A stretch of DNA of 64,000 nucleotides, taken from the NCBI GenBank assembly GCA_003326205.1, contig LWTK01000037.1:1-64000 (forward strand), in the 5' to 3' direction. The notes beneath the pieces are model-generated. The model ran no database searches. It had not been told where the DNA came from and worked only from the letters and a program-made list of their open reading frames with translations. This stretch comes from Nostoc sp. ATCC 43529 (lineage in GTDB: Bacteria; Cyanobacteriota; Cyanobacteriia; Cyanobacteriales; Nostocaceae). The position numbers and the translations under genes are program-made. Shown here one piece after another: positions 44,148 through 53,508 of this stretch; the stretch's first letter is position 1, and each line of letters starts with the position of its first letter.

Positions 44148-46160
44148 ATGACTCAATCGTCACCACAACGGCGCAGTACCGCTCTAACTACTAGAACAGA
44201 GTTTTCGCCCTTTGGCAACAAGCTAGTGCAATCTGGCTATGTTAATAGCGAACAGATGAGACAGGCACTAATTGAAAGCCGTAAATCCGGTAGACCGCTA
44301 ACGGAAGTATTAGAGTCAATTACTGGCCAACAACTATCACCCGAACTGCTCAGGCAATACAAAAAACAACAGCTATTTGAACTAAAAATACTCTACGGTG
44401 TTGAGTTTCTCGATCCGGAAGTCAACTCCTTTGCCGGCACGATGGTGGGCAACCTGATTGATACCCTGATTCCAGTGGATATCTGCCGTCGCCATCGTTT
44501 GGTGCCACTTTCCAAACACGAAGACCAAACCCCGCCTTCAGTTTTAGTGGCGATGGTTGCTCCAGATAATCTGGAGGCTTGTGATGACCTGAATCGCATC
44601 TTGCGACCCCAAGGCTTGGCATTGCAGCGGATGGTGATTACACAGGAAGATTACCAACAAGTAATCAACCAATATTTGGATGACCTGGCTGTTCGGCAAA
44701 AGCACTTAGAACGAGAAAGCTCTACAGATATTAGTCAGGATTTAGAAAATCTCGGAAATCTCGACATTGAAGATGCCCCTGAAGAGATGGAGGCCGATCT
44801 AGGGGCAGCGATGAAGGGCGCTGAAGATGCCCCAGTTATCAACCTTGTCAACAGAATCCTAGCTAAAGCTTTGCATGAAAAAGTTTCCGATATTCATGTG
44901 GAACCACAAGAAGAAAGCTTACGCATTCGCTTTCGTAAAGATGGAGTGCTGCGTGAAGCTTTCCCGCTGATGCCGAAAAAAATCATCCCGGCGGTGACAG
45001 CTAGGTTTAAAATTATTTCTAATTTAGACATTGCTGAGAGGCGTTTACCCCAAGATGGACGCATCCGCCGGATGTTTGAGGGACGCAAAGTAGACTTCCG
45101 TGTAAATACCTTACCCAGTCGCTACGGGGAAAAGGTGGTACTGCGGATTTTGGATAATTCTTCTACCCAACTCGGATTGAATAAATTAATCACCGATCCA
45201 GAGACTTTACACATTGTCCAGGATATGGTTAGCCGTCCCTTTGGTCTAATTTTGGTGACTGGGCCGACTGGTTCCGGTAAAACAACGTCGCTGTATTCGG
45301 CGCTGGCGGAAAAGAACGATCCGGGAATTAATATCAGTACTGTGGAAGACCCGATTGAATACAGTCTTCCAGGGATTACTCAAGTACAGGTGATTAGAGA
45401 AAAAGGGCTGGATTTTGCTACAGCATTGCGGGCTTTCTTGCGACAAGATCCAGACGTATTACTGGTGGGTGAAACACGGGACAAAGAAACAGCAAAAACA
45501 GCGATTGAGGCTGCTTTAACTGGTCACTTAGTATTAACTACCTTACATACCAATGATGCCCCAGGAGCGATCGCTCGTTTGGGAGAAATGGGGATTGAGC
45601 CTTTCATGGTTTCTAGTTCCCTGATTGGCGTTTTGGCTCAACGTCTGGTGCGGCGGGTATGTTCTGAATGTCGGATTCCCTACACTCCCACAACTGAGGA
45701 ATTGGCACGTTATGGTCTGTCAGCGTCCTCTGAAGTGGAAGTCACTTTCTACAAAGCCAACACTTTGACATTAGAAGCGATCGCAGAAGCCAAAACCAAA
45801 AATCAGCTTTGCCCAGCTTGTAATGGCGTCGGCTACAAAGGGCGTTGTGGTGTTTATGAAGTCATGCGAGTCACCGAAAACCTGCAAACCCTAATCAACG
45901 AAGAAGCACCCACAGAACGTATCAAAGAAGTGGCGGTAGAAGAAGGCATGAAAACTTTGCTGGCTTACAGTCTGGACTTAGTACGTCAAGGCTCCACTAC
46001 CCTCGAAGAAGTAGAACGGGTGACCTTTACAGATACGGGTTTGGAAGCAGAATTAAAAGCCAAACGCAAGACAGGTCTTACCTGTCGAACTTGTGATGCC
46101 ACCTTGAAACCAGAATGGCTAGATTGTCCCTACTGTCTGACATCTCGTTTTCAAGATTAG
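44148..46160 (+). CDS. pilB: Type IV pilus extension ATPase PilB
   Basis: PilB powers pilus assembly in the inner membrane. I take the ATG at 44148 (MTQSSPQRRSTALTTRTEFS) as start; the GTG at 44061 would add 29 residues of non-conserved sequence. The 670 residues have an MshEN-type N-terminal domain (~25-160), Walker A GPTGSGKTTS (~371-380), Walker B/Asp box EDPIEY (~403), the tetracysteine zinc site (CSECRIPY ... CPACNGVGYKGRCG, ~510-570) and an unusual second C-terminal Cys4 motif (CRTCDATLKPEWLDCPYC). pilT and pilC follow. Confidence 0.95.
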   Translation: MTQSSPQRRSTALTTRTEFSPFGNKLVQSGYVNSEQMRQALIESRKSGRPLTEVLESITGQQLSPELLRQYKKQQLFELKILYGVEFLDPEVNSFAGTMVGNLIDTLIPVDICRRHRLVPLSKHEDQTPPSVLVAMVAPDNLEACDDLNRILRPQGLALQRMVITQEDYQQVINQYLDDLAVRQKHLERESSTDISQDLENLGNLDIEDAPEEMEADLGAAMKGAEDAPVINLVNRILAKALHEKVSDIHVEPQEESLRIRFRKDGVLREAFPLMPKKIIPAVTARFKIISNLDIAERRLPQDGRIRRMFEGRKVDFRVNTLPSRYGEKVVLRILDNSSTQLGLNKLITDPETLHIVQDMVSRPFGLILVTGPTGSGKTTSLYSALAEKNDPGINISTVEDPIEYSLPGITQVQVIREKGLDFATALRAFLRQDPDVLLVGETRDKETAKTAIEAALTGHLVLTTLHTNDAPGAIARLGEMGIEPFMVSSSLIGVLAQRLVRRVCSECRIPYTPTTEELARYGLSASSEVEVTFYKANTLTLEAIAEAKTKNQLCPACNGVGYKGRCGVYEVMRVTENLQTLINEEAPTERIKEVAVEEGMKTLLAYSLDLVRQGSTTLEEVERVTFTDTGLEAELKAKRKTGLTCRTCDATLKPEWLDCPYCLTSRFQD

Positions 46161-46310
46161 TCATTGGTCATTAGTCATTAGTCATTAGTCATTGGTCATT
46201 GGTCATTGGTTGATGCTTAGTAACTTAAAACAACTGACAAATGACAAAAGACAAAGGACAAAAGACAAAGGACAAAAGACAAATAACAAACATTAAAAGG
46301 AAGCAAAACT
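46161..46310. repeat. STRR array between pilB and pilT
   Basis: Heptamers AGTCATT/GGTCATT (about seven) are followed by GACAAAA/GGACAAA units. These keep the pilB and pilT genes apart but there is no terminator hairpin. Confidence 0.7.
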
Positions 46311-47435
46311 ATGGAAATGATGATTGAAGACTTGATGGAGCAGATGATTGAAATGGGAGGTTCCGATCTGCATTTATCCGCAGGTTTACCTCCCTACTTC
46401 CGCATCAGTGGCAAACTTACTCCCATAGGTGAGCATGTGTTGACAGCAGATCAGTGTCAAAGGCTGATTTTTAGTATGCTCAACAATACCCAGCGTAAAA
46501 CTTTAGAGCAGACCTGGGAATTAGATTGTTCTTATGGTGTTAAAGGTCTGGCTCGGTTCCGGGTGAATGTCTATAAAGAGCGTGGTGCTTATGCTGCTTG
46601 TTTACGGGCATTAAGTTCTAAGATTCCTAACTTTGAAAAATTAGGTCTGCCAGATGTGGTGCGGGAAATGTCCGATAAGCCCAGAGGACTAATTTTGGTG
46701 ACAGGCCCCACGGGTTCCGGAAAAACAACAACCCTAGCGGCAATGATTGACTTAATTAACCGCACCAAAGCAGAGCATATATTAACAGTAGAAGACCCCA
46801 TTGAATTCGTTTACGAACCAATTAAAAGCTTGGTTCACCAACGCCAATTGGGTGAAGATACCAAGAGTTTTGCTAATGCTTTGAAAGCAGCTTTACGGGA
46901 AGATCCAGATATTATTCTGGTGGGGGAAATGCGGGATTTGGAAACCATTTCGTTGGCGATTTCCGCAGCAGAAACAGGGCACTTAGTATTCGGTACGCTA
47001 CACACTAGTTCCGCTGCACAAACTGTTGACCGGATTATCGACGTTTTTCCCCATGAAAGACAAACCCAAGTGCGGGTACAATTATCAAACTCTTTAGTAG
47101 CAGTATTTAGTCAAACATTAGTTCCTAAGAAAAATCCAAAACCCGGCGAATATGGTCGGGTGATGGCTCAAGAAATATTGATTGTTACTCCAGCTATTTC
47201 TAACTTAATTCGAGAAGGCAAAACATCACAAATTTACTCAGCTATTCAAACGGGCGGGAAATTGGGTATGCAAACTCTGGAGAAAGTTTTGGCCGACTAT
47301 TACAAAGCAGGAACAATCTCTTTTGAAGCAGCAATGTCTAAGACTTCCAAACCAGATGAAATCCAACGTCTCATTGGTACTTCAACACCACCACCAGGCG
47401 CAAAACCGGGAGCCGGGGCTGTTAAAGCACATTAA
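46311..47435 (+). CDS. pilT: Type IV pilus retraction ATPase PilT
   Basis: PilT disassembles pili, which drives twitching motility and uptake of DNA. The 374 residues have an N-terminal PAS-like domain (~1-100), Walker A GPTGSGKTTTLA (~131-142), Asp box EDPIEFV (~162), Walker B LREDPDIILVGEMRDLETI (~195-213), the His box ETGHLVFGTLHT (~222) and AISNLIREGK (~302), the PilT-specific AIRNLIRE motif. An AAGGAAG ribosome site is upstream. Confidence 0.96.
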   Translation: MEMMIEDLMEQMIEMGGSDLHLSAGLPPYFRISGKLTPIGEHVLTADQCQRLIFSMLNNTQRKTLEQTWELDCSYGVKGLARFRVNVYKERGAYAACLRALSSKIPNFEKLGLPDVVREMSDKPRGLILVTGPTGSGKTTTLAAMIDLINRTKAEHILTVEDPIEFVYEPIKSLVHQRQLGEDTKSFANALKAALREDPDIILVGEMRDLETISLAISAAETGHLVFGTLHTSSAAQTVDRIIDVFPHERQTQVRVQLSNSLVAVFSQTLVPKKNPKPGEYGRVMAQEILIVTPAISNLIREGKTSQIYSAIQTGGKLGMQTLEKVLADYYKAGTISFEAAMSKTSKPDEIQRLIGTSTPPPGAKPGAGAVKAH

Positions 47436-47566
47436 TCGGTGGATGGGGAGATGAAGGAAATGAGGGAGACAAGGGAGACAAAGAGAATAACTCTTAACTC
47501 CTAACTCCTAACTCCTAACTCCTAACTCCCAATACCCAATCACTAACAACTATTTTGAATTTGTTT
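47436..47566. repeat. STRR array between pilT and pilC
   Basis: Repeated AGGGAGACA and ACTCCTA units occupy most of the spacer; about five consecutive CTCCTAA heptamers end close to the pilC start. Confidence 0.65.
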
Positions 47567-48790
47567 ATGCCAACATTTGTTGCTCGTGTTCGGGATTCTC
47601 AAGGAAAATCTCGAACAGAAAAAATTAGTGCTGAATCCTTGGCGCAAGCTCGTACTAGTCTCAGAGAACAAGGTTTTGTAGTCCAAGAACTTAAAGAATC
47701 TAAAGGCTTTCAAGCAGGATTGGATATAAAGAAAATCCAAAATTCTTTTGTGAAAGTGTCTGTTAAAGATAAAGCAGTTTTTTCTCGTCAATTTGCCGTT
47801 TTGATGAATGCGGGAGTTGCGATCGTTAGAAGTCTGGGGGTACTTTCTGAACAGTGTAGTAATACTAAACTCAAACAAGCTCTCGTAGAGATTAGTAACG
47901 ATGTTCAAACTGGAATGAATCTTTCAGAGGCAATGCGGAAGCATCCTGAGTGCTTTGATGGATTATATGTGAGTATGATTCAAGCCGGCGAAGTTGGTGG
48001 TGTTTTAGACGAAGTATTAAATCGTTTAGCCAAGTTGTTAGAAGATGTTGCTCGCCTACAAAACCAAATTAAATCAGCGTTATCTTATCCAACGGTCGTA
48101 GGTTTTATAGCAGTTGCTATCTTTCTCGGTATGACCATTTTTTTAATTCCCGTTTTTGCGAAGATTTTTACAGAAATTGGAACTGAATTACCACCTCTAA
48201 CTCAATTTTTGATGGATGCTAGTCTCTTTTTGAGAAGTCCAAAAGTTTTCGGGCTTATCGGTGGACTTGTAGGATTGAAAATTGCTTATTCACGATACGC
48301 TAAAACTCCTGTTGGTCGCCAAACAATCGATCGCCTTTCTCTAAAAATGCCTTTATTTGGTGACTTGATTCAAAAATCTTCTGTTGCCCGTTTTAGCCGG
48401 ACTTTTGGTTCTTTGACTCGTTCAGGTGTGCCAATTTTAACTTGCTTGGAAATTGTCCGAGATACATCAGGAAACCAAGTAATTGCTAATGCTATAGATG
48501 CAGCCCGCGTAGAGATTCAACAAGGAGGCATGATTAGTATTGCTTTGCAAAGAGATCAAGTTTTTCCGGCTATGGCAATTCAGATGATTAGTATTGGCGA
48601 AGAAACTGGAGAATTAGATGGAATGTTGATGAAAGTTGCTGACTTCTATGAAGATGAAGTTGAGCAAGCTGTAAAAGCACTTACCAGTGTTTTAGAACCA
48701 ATTATGATTTTGGTTCTAGGGGGAATGGTTGGTACAATTTTGCTGGCAATGTATTTACCGATGTTTAAAGTTTTTGAAAAACTGGGATAG
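47567..48790 (+). CDS. pilC: Type IV pilus inner-membrane platform protein PilC
   Basis: PilC anchors the motors to the pilus base. The ATG at 47567 gives MPTFVARVRDSQGKSRTEKI and removes four residues from the longer frame. The 407 residues contain two T2SSF domains (~70-195 and ~270-395) and three membrane helices (~168-190, ~218-240 and ~375-398), with the usual RQFAVLMNAGVAIVRSLGVL (~72) and ARFSRTFGSLTRSGVPI (~270) signatures. It is third in the pilB-pilT-pilC order common to cyanobacteria. Confidence 0.96.
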   Translation: MPTFVARVRDSQGKSRTEKISAESLAQARTSLREQGFVVQELKESKGFQAGLDIKKIQNSFVKVSVKDKAVFSRQFAVLMNAGVAIVRSLGVLSEQCSNTKLKQALVEISNDVQTGMNLSEAMRKHPECFDGLYVSMIQAGEVGGVLDEVLNRLAKLLEDVARLQNQIKSALSYPTVVGFIAVAIFLGMTIFLIPVFAKIFTEIGTELPPLTQFLMDASLFLRSPKVFGLIGGLVGLKIAYSRYAKTPVGRQTIDRLSLKMPLFGDLIQKSSVARFSRTFGSLTRSGVPILTCLEIVRDTSGNQVIANAIDAARVEIQQGGMISIALQRDQVFPAMAIQMISIGEETGELDGMLMKVADFYEDEVEQAVKALTSVLEPIMILVLGGMVGTILLAMYLPMFKVFEKLG

Positions 48791-49007
48791 GGGATTAAGA
48801 GTTAGGAGTTAGGAGAGACGCGATGAATCGCGTCTGTACAAGAGTTAAGAGTTAAAGCTCTTAATTTCTGATTTTTAATTATTAAATAATTAATTTTATT
48901 CTTAACTCTTCAACTCGAACTATAAACTAACTAATTTTATATTCTTAACTCCTCACTCCTTACTCTTGTATAGACAAGGGTTCATCGCGTCTCCTAATTA
49001 ATTTACT
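48791..49007. repeat. STRR and dispersed GACGCGAT palindromes
   Basis: The spacer includes GAGTTAGGAGTTAGGAG heptamers, a GAGACGCGATGAATCGCGTC palindrome at 48816-48835 and, near 48979-48992, the reverse form GGTTCATCGCGTC. The next gene starts after it. Confidence 0.65.
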
Positions 49008-49568
49008 ATGACTATGCAAAAATCTCAGTACGAAGCGAGCTTGGCAGAGTACAGTAATCATCAGGCTGCGATCGCTTTACTAAAACAACACCGTCCATAC
49101 TTGGAAATGATTCCGAGTCTACGCCGTCCCGATGACAGTGTAATCTCTATTCCTTTACCAATTGTTCGTCTTCGTCAGACTGCTACAACAGTTTCACAAA
49201 CAATTTCTCTGCCTTGCGATGTGGCAATTTTGATGTGCGATCCAGAGTGGAAAATTAAAACTGGAGTAGAGATTTTAATCTTTATTCATCGTCCCCATGA
49301 AGACTTTTCTGATTTGTTAGGACGTTGGCGACAATCCCAAGTTATTTTAGACAATGATTATGAATGGTTGATGCCTCTCCGTCACAGTCATATTTTGAGC
49401 GATGGAGCTAATAGCATATATCCTTTATTTGTCGTTTTTCCTGAAACCTCAGAACGCATCCAACGGGGTCTTGTAGGAGCAGAACTTCCATTTATTATGC
49501 AGGCATCAAATTTTTTATTCGAGGAGAATTCTACAGACGCTTTTTATCGAGAAGCTCCACCAGCTTAA
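49008..49568 (+). CDS. Protein of unknown function downstream of pilC
   Basis: The 186-residue soluble protein has no signal or membrane segment. It contains LPCDVAILMCDPEWKIKTGVE (~80, shown in part), a mixed alpha/beta pattern and a C-terminal FLFEENSTDAF. I do not recognise a family. Its location just after pilC makes a link to pili possible but there is no direct evidence. The start ATG at 49008 has no strong ribosome site; a second ATG (49014) is 2 codons on. Confidence 0.65.
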   Translation: MTMQKSQYEASLAEYSNHQAAIALLKQHRPYLEMIPSLRRPDDSVISIPLPIVRLRQTATTVSQTISLPCDVAILMCDPEWKIKTGVEILIFIHRPHEDFSDLLGRWRQSQVILDNDYEWLMPLRHSHILSDGANSIYPLFVVFPETSERIQRGLVGAELPFIMQASNFLFEENSTDAFYREAPPA

Positions 49569-49706
49569 TCATAATTGGCTATAAGGCGATCGCCAACTAA
49601 CTGCACTTGAGACTAAAGGCGATCGCTGTGCAATAAAACGTTACTAATTAATCAAAAATAGAAACTAAATTACAGCAGTTATCAATCACATGAGGTACAT
49701 AAATTT

Positions 49707-49734
49707 GTAGGGGCGCATAGCTATGCGCCCCTAC
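49707..49734. repeat. 28-bp perfect palindrome
   Basis: GTAGGGGCGCATAG is followed immediately by its own complement, which makes a loop-less palindrome typical of dispersed repeats in these genomes. It is located between a plus-strand and a minus-strand gene. Confidence 0.8.
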
Positions 49735-49773
49735 CGTGTAACTCACTATAATGAGAAATGCAATAAGTTATTT

Positions 49774-50016
49774 TCATTCTTCTCTAGCCTGTAGCCCACC
49801 TCTACGACTGGCGAGTTCTTTTTCGATTTCATCTTCATCTAATAAATGTTTACCAGAAGCAACAATCCTAGTGCGAATTTGCTGCAAACGTTCTCCCAAG
49901 GGAGTTTTATTTGCAGTGTTTTTCAAACTAAGGAATTCAATAAAATCTAAAACTTTCTCTTGTTTTTCCTCTGAAAGAGAACGCCACTTTATTAATAACT
50001 CTTGTTCTCTACTCAT
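49774..50016 (-). CDS. Small DUF2281-like, possible antitoxin
   Basis: The 80-residue protein starts MSREQELLIKWRSLSEEKQE and continues KVLDFIEFLSLK, which resembles the DUF2281 pattern of orphan antitoxins (helix, then LP-x-E-x-x-x-E-V-x-D-F). The C-terminal half is charged (DEDEIEKELASRRG). No toxin gene is adjacent on either side, so this is an orphan or something else. Stop and start are normal. Confidence 0.5.
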   Translation of the reverse strand: MSREQELLIKWRSLSEEKQEKVLDFIEFLSLKNTANKTPLGERLQQIRTRIVASGKHLLDEDEIEKELASRRGGLQAREE

Positions 50017-50102
50017 TAGTATTTACCCACTACTATTACTACTTCTATTGTTATTAGGTATTTTTATTCTAGAATGACATTTAATTCTACTGGTTAACAA
50101 GA

Positions 50103-50135
50103 AGATCCCGGACTTCTTTAAGAAGTCCGGGATCT
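50103..50135 (-). terminator. 15-bp stem-loop after pilQ
   Basis: The arms AGATCCCGGACTTCT and AGAAGTCCGGGATCT pair perfectly around TTA. It lies ~40 bases beyond the pilQ stop (minus strand) and probably ends that operon; the T tract is short, so it may work as an RNA-stabilising hairpin. Confidence 0.7.
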
Positions 50136-50176
50136 GAGCCTTTGCCAAAAGTGACTCAGCTTGTACATTATCTTTC

Positions 50177-52525
50177 TTACTGACCAGTAGGAAGCTTCAA
50201 GCCTCGACGCTCAAGCATTTGCCGTACCTGTGGGCTAGGGCTGTAGTTATAGCCGTAGGAGGAGTTTTCAGAGTCATCCATAATTTGAGGTGTGAGCAAT
50301 ACAATTACCTCATTCCGTTGGTTGGATCTGTTTGTACTTCTAAACAGCGAACCAATTAACGGCAGATCGCCTAAGATAGGAATCTTAGAGACACTTGTCC
50401 GGTCTGAATCTTGAATAATACCTGAGAGAATTAGCGTTTGACCATCTCTCAAGCGAATCGAGCCAGAATTGAGAGAGCGCTCAGATACCAAGAATATTTG
50501 TTGACTACCACCACCTCCAACATTAATCGTAGCTGGAGCTTGGGGTGCCTTGACAACGGGAGCTACTGATAGAGACACAAAACCATTATCGTCAATACGT
50601 TCAACTTTGACAGCCAGAGTTAAACCTACTCGGTCTTTTTCAGCTGAAATCGTTTCTGTAGCAAGATTCGCATCCCGAACGATTTCCCTTTTAATATTGC
50701 CTACCACTTCCTGAGTCAGGTTAACATTAGCGGTTTGACCTTCTTGGACAATTAAGGTTGGATCTGTCAAAATCTTGGCATTACCATTTTGGACTTGAGC
50801 CTGCAAGCTAGCGAGTAGGCGTTTGGGGAACTGGAATAAAGTTGGCAAAGCGAATGTATATTGATCGGGAGTTCCAGGGCTTGTGGCTGTTGGTGGAGTT
50901 CCGGGAGTAAATTCTGTAATACCTGGTTGTAGTGGATCGCCTGCATCAGCAGTAGCTGATGGTCTACTACCAGCTGGAGGGTTAAAAAACCCATCACCTA
51001 GAAATGTTCCTCCTGTAACAGGATTCTGGATAACTGGTGTACTACTCACACTACTTGAGGCCTCAGCTCTAGTAGCTGGTCTTGAACCGCCAAAATTAAG
51101 AGATGCTGCACCACCATCATTTGTAAAGTAGTTGTTGCCAATCCCAAAGGAAAAGCTAGTGTTGTAGTCCTGGGTGTTCAAGAGGTTAACATCGATAATC
51201 TTGACGTTGACTACCACTTGACGACGGCGGATATCCAGCTGAGTTATTTGAGCCATTGCCATCTCAACTAGTCTGGGAGGCCCAATCAAAGTCAGAGAAT
51301 TGGTGCGCTCATCTCCTAATGCCTGTAAACCTCTGAGTAATGGGTTCGAGTCTTTAAATTCAGCACGTTGAGTTTCGAGTCTGCTTTCCGTAGTTGTCTG
51401 AGTTTGGGTGATGGGAGCAACTCCAGTACCTACAGGAACAGCACTAACGCTGGTAACTTGTCGTTCGCGGCTGACAGCGCTTTCTGCTCCCAAGCCGACT
51501 AAAAAATTCAGGGCGACTCCTACTGATACCTGATTGAGTCTCAGGCTACGCATAACCATATCACGGGTCGCATTAGGTAGTTTTGGTCCTACGAAGACTG
51601 TGCGATTACTGCGGTTAGCTTCCAAACCACTCAGGCGCAAGACGTAGTTAAACACATCTTGCACTGGCTCGTTTTCTATATCTAACGAGATTGTTTGAGA
51701 GGCTGCTTGTGCAGTACCACCTTGCTGACCTCCACCACCTTGTTCGCTTCCTACATAAGCCAAATTCAAACCAGCCGCACGGGCAAGCAATGACAAAACT
51801 TCACGCACCGGTGCATCTCGTAGTACTAGACGGGGTACGCGTTCTTGTGTTGCTAAGTCGATGGTGCTAGGAGAAGCATCAGTATTAGAAATCGCAATAT
51901 CTCCCACTGGTGGGGCGACGGCTCTGGGTAAGAAAGGTGGAGCCTGACTTAGAGGCTGACCCGGCCCAGCGGGTTGTGCTGGTTGCCCGTCGATGGTGAC
52001 TTGGGGATTGGGAACGAGAACGTCTGGCTTTTGACCTGTTTGGGCGGGAGTAGAAGCAGGGGGCGCTGTCGCTGTGGATGTTGGCGTTGTTGGTGTCGGT
52101 GCTGATGCACTGGTGCCAGCAGATGGGCTAAAGCTGAGTGTAATTCCATTTGGCGATCGCACTACCGGTTCGCTGCCAGGTACATTATTGCTGCCAGTTA
52201 CCGTCACCCGAACACTATTGGCATCAAGTTGATTAACCTCTACCGAAGCAATTCCCGGTGCTGGACTATCTTGACGAAAACTATTACCTTGTGGTAGGCG
52301 TAATTGAGTGTTAATAATGTCTGCAACTAAAGCCTTACCTCTTTTAGTGGTAAAAACTTGGGGGCGCGACCCTGAAGAAGTTTTTAAAACAACGCTAACT
52401 CCACCATTAGCTTGATTTAACTGTACGTTAGTAATTTGAGCAATTTGCGCCCAAACTGGTTGAGCTGCCAAAAACACAAAAGCAGCAGTGCCTAATATAA
52501 GACTATTACCGTGAACCTGTTTCAC
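50177..52525 (-). CDS. pilQ: Type IV pilus secretin PilQ
   Basis: PilQ forms the outer-membrane pore for pili. The 782 residues have a signal peptide (~1-26), an AMIN domain (~30-130) for peptidoglycan binding, a Pro/Thr-rich linker (~135-205), N0/STN-like domain (~225-310), a secretin_N domain, and the C-terminal secretin (VPRL, then the GQTLILSGIIQDSDRTSVSK region, ~690-710, and PLIGSLFRSTNR, ~718). It ends with LERRGLKLPTGQ. It is the last gene of the minus-strand pilM-N-O-Q cluster. Confidence 0.95.
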   Translation of the reverse strand: MKQVHGNSLILGTAAFVFLAAQPVWAQIAQITNVQLNQANGGVSVVLKTSSGSRPQVFTTKRGKALVADIINTQLRLPQGNSFRQDSPAPGIASVEVNQLDANSVRVTVTGSNNVPGSEPVVRSPNGITLSFSPSAGTSASAPTPTTPTSTATAPPASTPAQTGQKPDVLVPNPQVTIDGQPAQPAGPGQPLSQAPPFLPRAVAPPVGDIAISNTDASPSTIDLATQERVPRLVLRDAPVREVLSLLARAAGLNLAYVGSEQGGGGQQGGTAQAASQTISLDIENEPVQDVFNYVLRLSGLEANRSNRTVFVGPKLPNATRDMVMRSLRLNQVSVGVALNFLVGLGAESAVSRERQVTSVSAVPVGTGVAPITQTQTTTESRLETQRAEFKDSNPLLRGLQALGDERTNSLTLIGPPRLVEMAMAQITQLDIRRRQVVVNVKIIDVNLLNTQDYNTSFSFGIGNNYFTNDGGAASLNFGGSRPATRAEASSSVSSTPVIQNPVTGGTFLGDGFFNPPAGSRPSATADAGDPLQPGITEFTPGTPPTATSPGTPDQYTFALPTLFQFPKRLLASLQAQVQNGNAKILTDPTLIVQEGQTANVNLTQEVVGNIKREIVRDANLATETISAEKDRVGLTLAVKVERIDDNGFVSLSVAPVVKAPQAPATINVGGGGSQQIFLVSERSLNSGSIRLRDGQTLILSGIIQDSDRTSVSKIPILGDLPLIGSLFRSTNRSNQRNEVIVLLTPQIMDDSENSSYGYNYSPSPQVRQMLERRGLKLPTGQ

Positions 52526-52584
52526 AGTTCATTCCTCACCTAAATAAAACCTTGTTTAGAATCAATTTTTGAGTAGTTAGTTAA

Positions 52585-52732
52585 AAACTCAGAAATTAAG
52601 AGCAATTAGTTAGGAGTTAAGAGCAATTAGTTAGGAGTTAAGAGTGAGGAGTTAGGAGTTAATAGTAACTCATAACTCATAATTCATAACTCATAATTCA
52701 TAACTCATAATTCATAACTCATAATTCATAAC
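52585..52732. repeat. STRR block between pilQ and pilO
   Basis: GTTAGGAGTTAAGAG heptamers (52597-52660) are followed by about five TCATAATTCATAAC units (52672-52732). The latter run reaches the pilO stop codon. Confidence 0.75.
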
Positions 52733-53508
52733 TACTTTTTCGGCGCAGCTTTAGCTGCTGCTGCTGCTGCTGCTGCTATTTCTTCTGGACTAAGTGGCAT
52801 CAATACCTGTAATAGGAATGATGTATTAATCCCTGGTGGCCCTACCCGCAGGGGTGTTTTATCTGTTGGGGATCTTGACTCAGCTGGAGCTAAAGTTGAT
52901 TGATAATCTTTAACTATCAACAAAGGCTGTAAACGCTCAATATTACGAATTATCGATTGCGTTTGTTCATAGGTTCCCGTAATTTCGGCACTGATACTAC
53001 TGCGTTGCAGCTTACCGTCAACTAGTTTTCCTAGACTTCCATCGATTATCGGTTCTGGTTGTTGGGAAACTGGCAAAAACTTCTTGAGTTTGGCTCTGAC
53101 TCCATTAATGGGGGTTTGAGCATTGCCAGATTCAACTAAGCGGTTCAAATCCAACAGCAATGTATCTAAACTTTTCTCATTAGCAAATAAACTTAAAACT
53201 TGAATTTTTTGCTGTTTTGCCTGTGCTAGTTCCTCTTTAACTTTGTCAATCTGTTTGATATTAAGTTTCTTTTGGTCTATTTGCCCTTGGAGTTCCGAGA
53301 CTTTTGCTTGCTGTTGCTGATAGCTTTCCCAAGCTGGCATCAACAGATTTAATACTATATAACCTGCTCCCGCTAAACCAATTACCCCTACCAAAATACC
53401 AATGATTTTTGGTGTGAAAGCTATGCCAAATAGTACCGGATGCGCTGGGGTTGCTGCATCGAATTCTCCGGCTTGGTCGGCAAAATTTAAATCATCACTC
53501 AGCGTCAT
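52732..53508 (-). CDS. pilO: Type IV pilus assembly protein PilO
   Basis: PilO is a membrane protein of the pilus alignment complex. The 258 residues have one membrane helix (~32-55, GILVGVIGLAGAGYIVLNLL), a coiled coil (~60-110: QQQQAKVSELQGQIDQKKLN and on) and a ferredoxin-like periplasmic domain. The C-terminus carries a run of eight Ala encoded by GCA/GCT triplets (52746-52778). pilN overlaps it by 4 bases (ATGA), so translation is likely coupled. Confidence 0.92.
   Translation of the reverse strand: MTLSDDLNFADQAGEFDAATPAHPVLFGIAFTPKIIGILVGVIGLAGAGYIVLNLLMPAWESYQQQQAKVSELQGQIDQKKLNIKQIDKVKEELAQAKQQKIQVLSLFANEKSLDTLLLDLNRLVESGNAQTPINGVRAKLKKFLPVSQQPEPIIDGSLGKLVDGKLQRSSISAEITGTYEQTQSIIRNIERLQPLLIVKDYQSTLAPAESRSPTDKTPLRVGPPGINTSFLLQVLMPLSPEEIAAAAAAAAKAAPKK

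Noticed and set aside
46161..46310. STRR runs as possible CRISPR repeats
   Set aside because: Seven-base units without spacers are ordinary STRRs.
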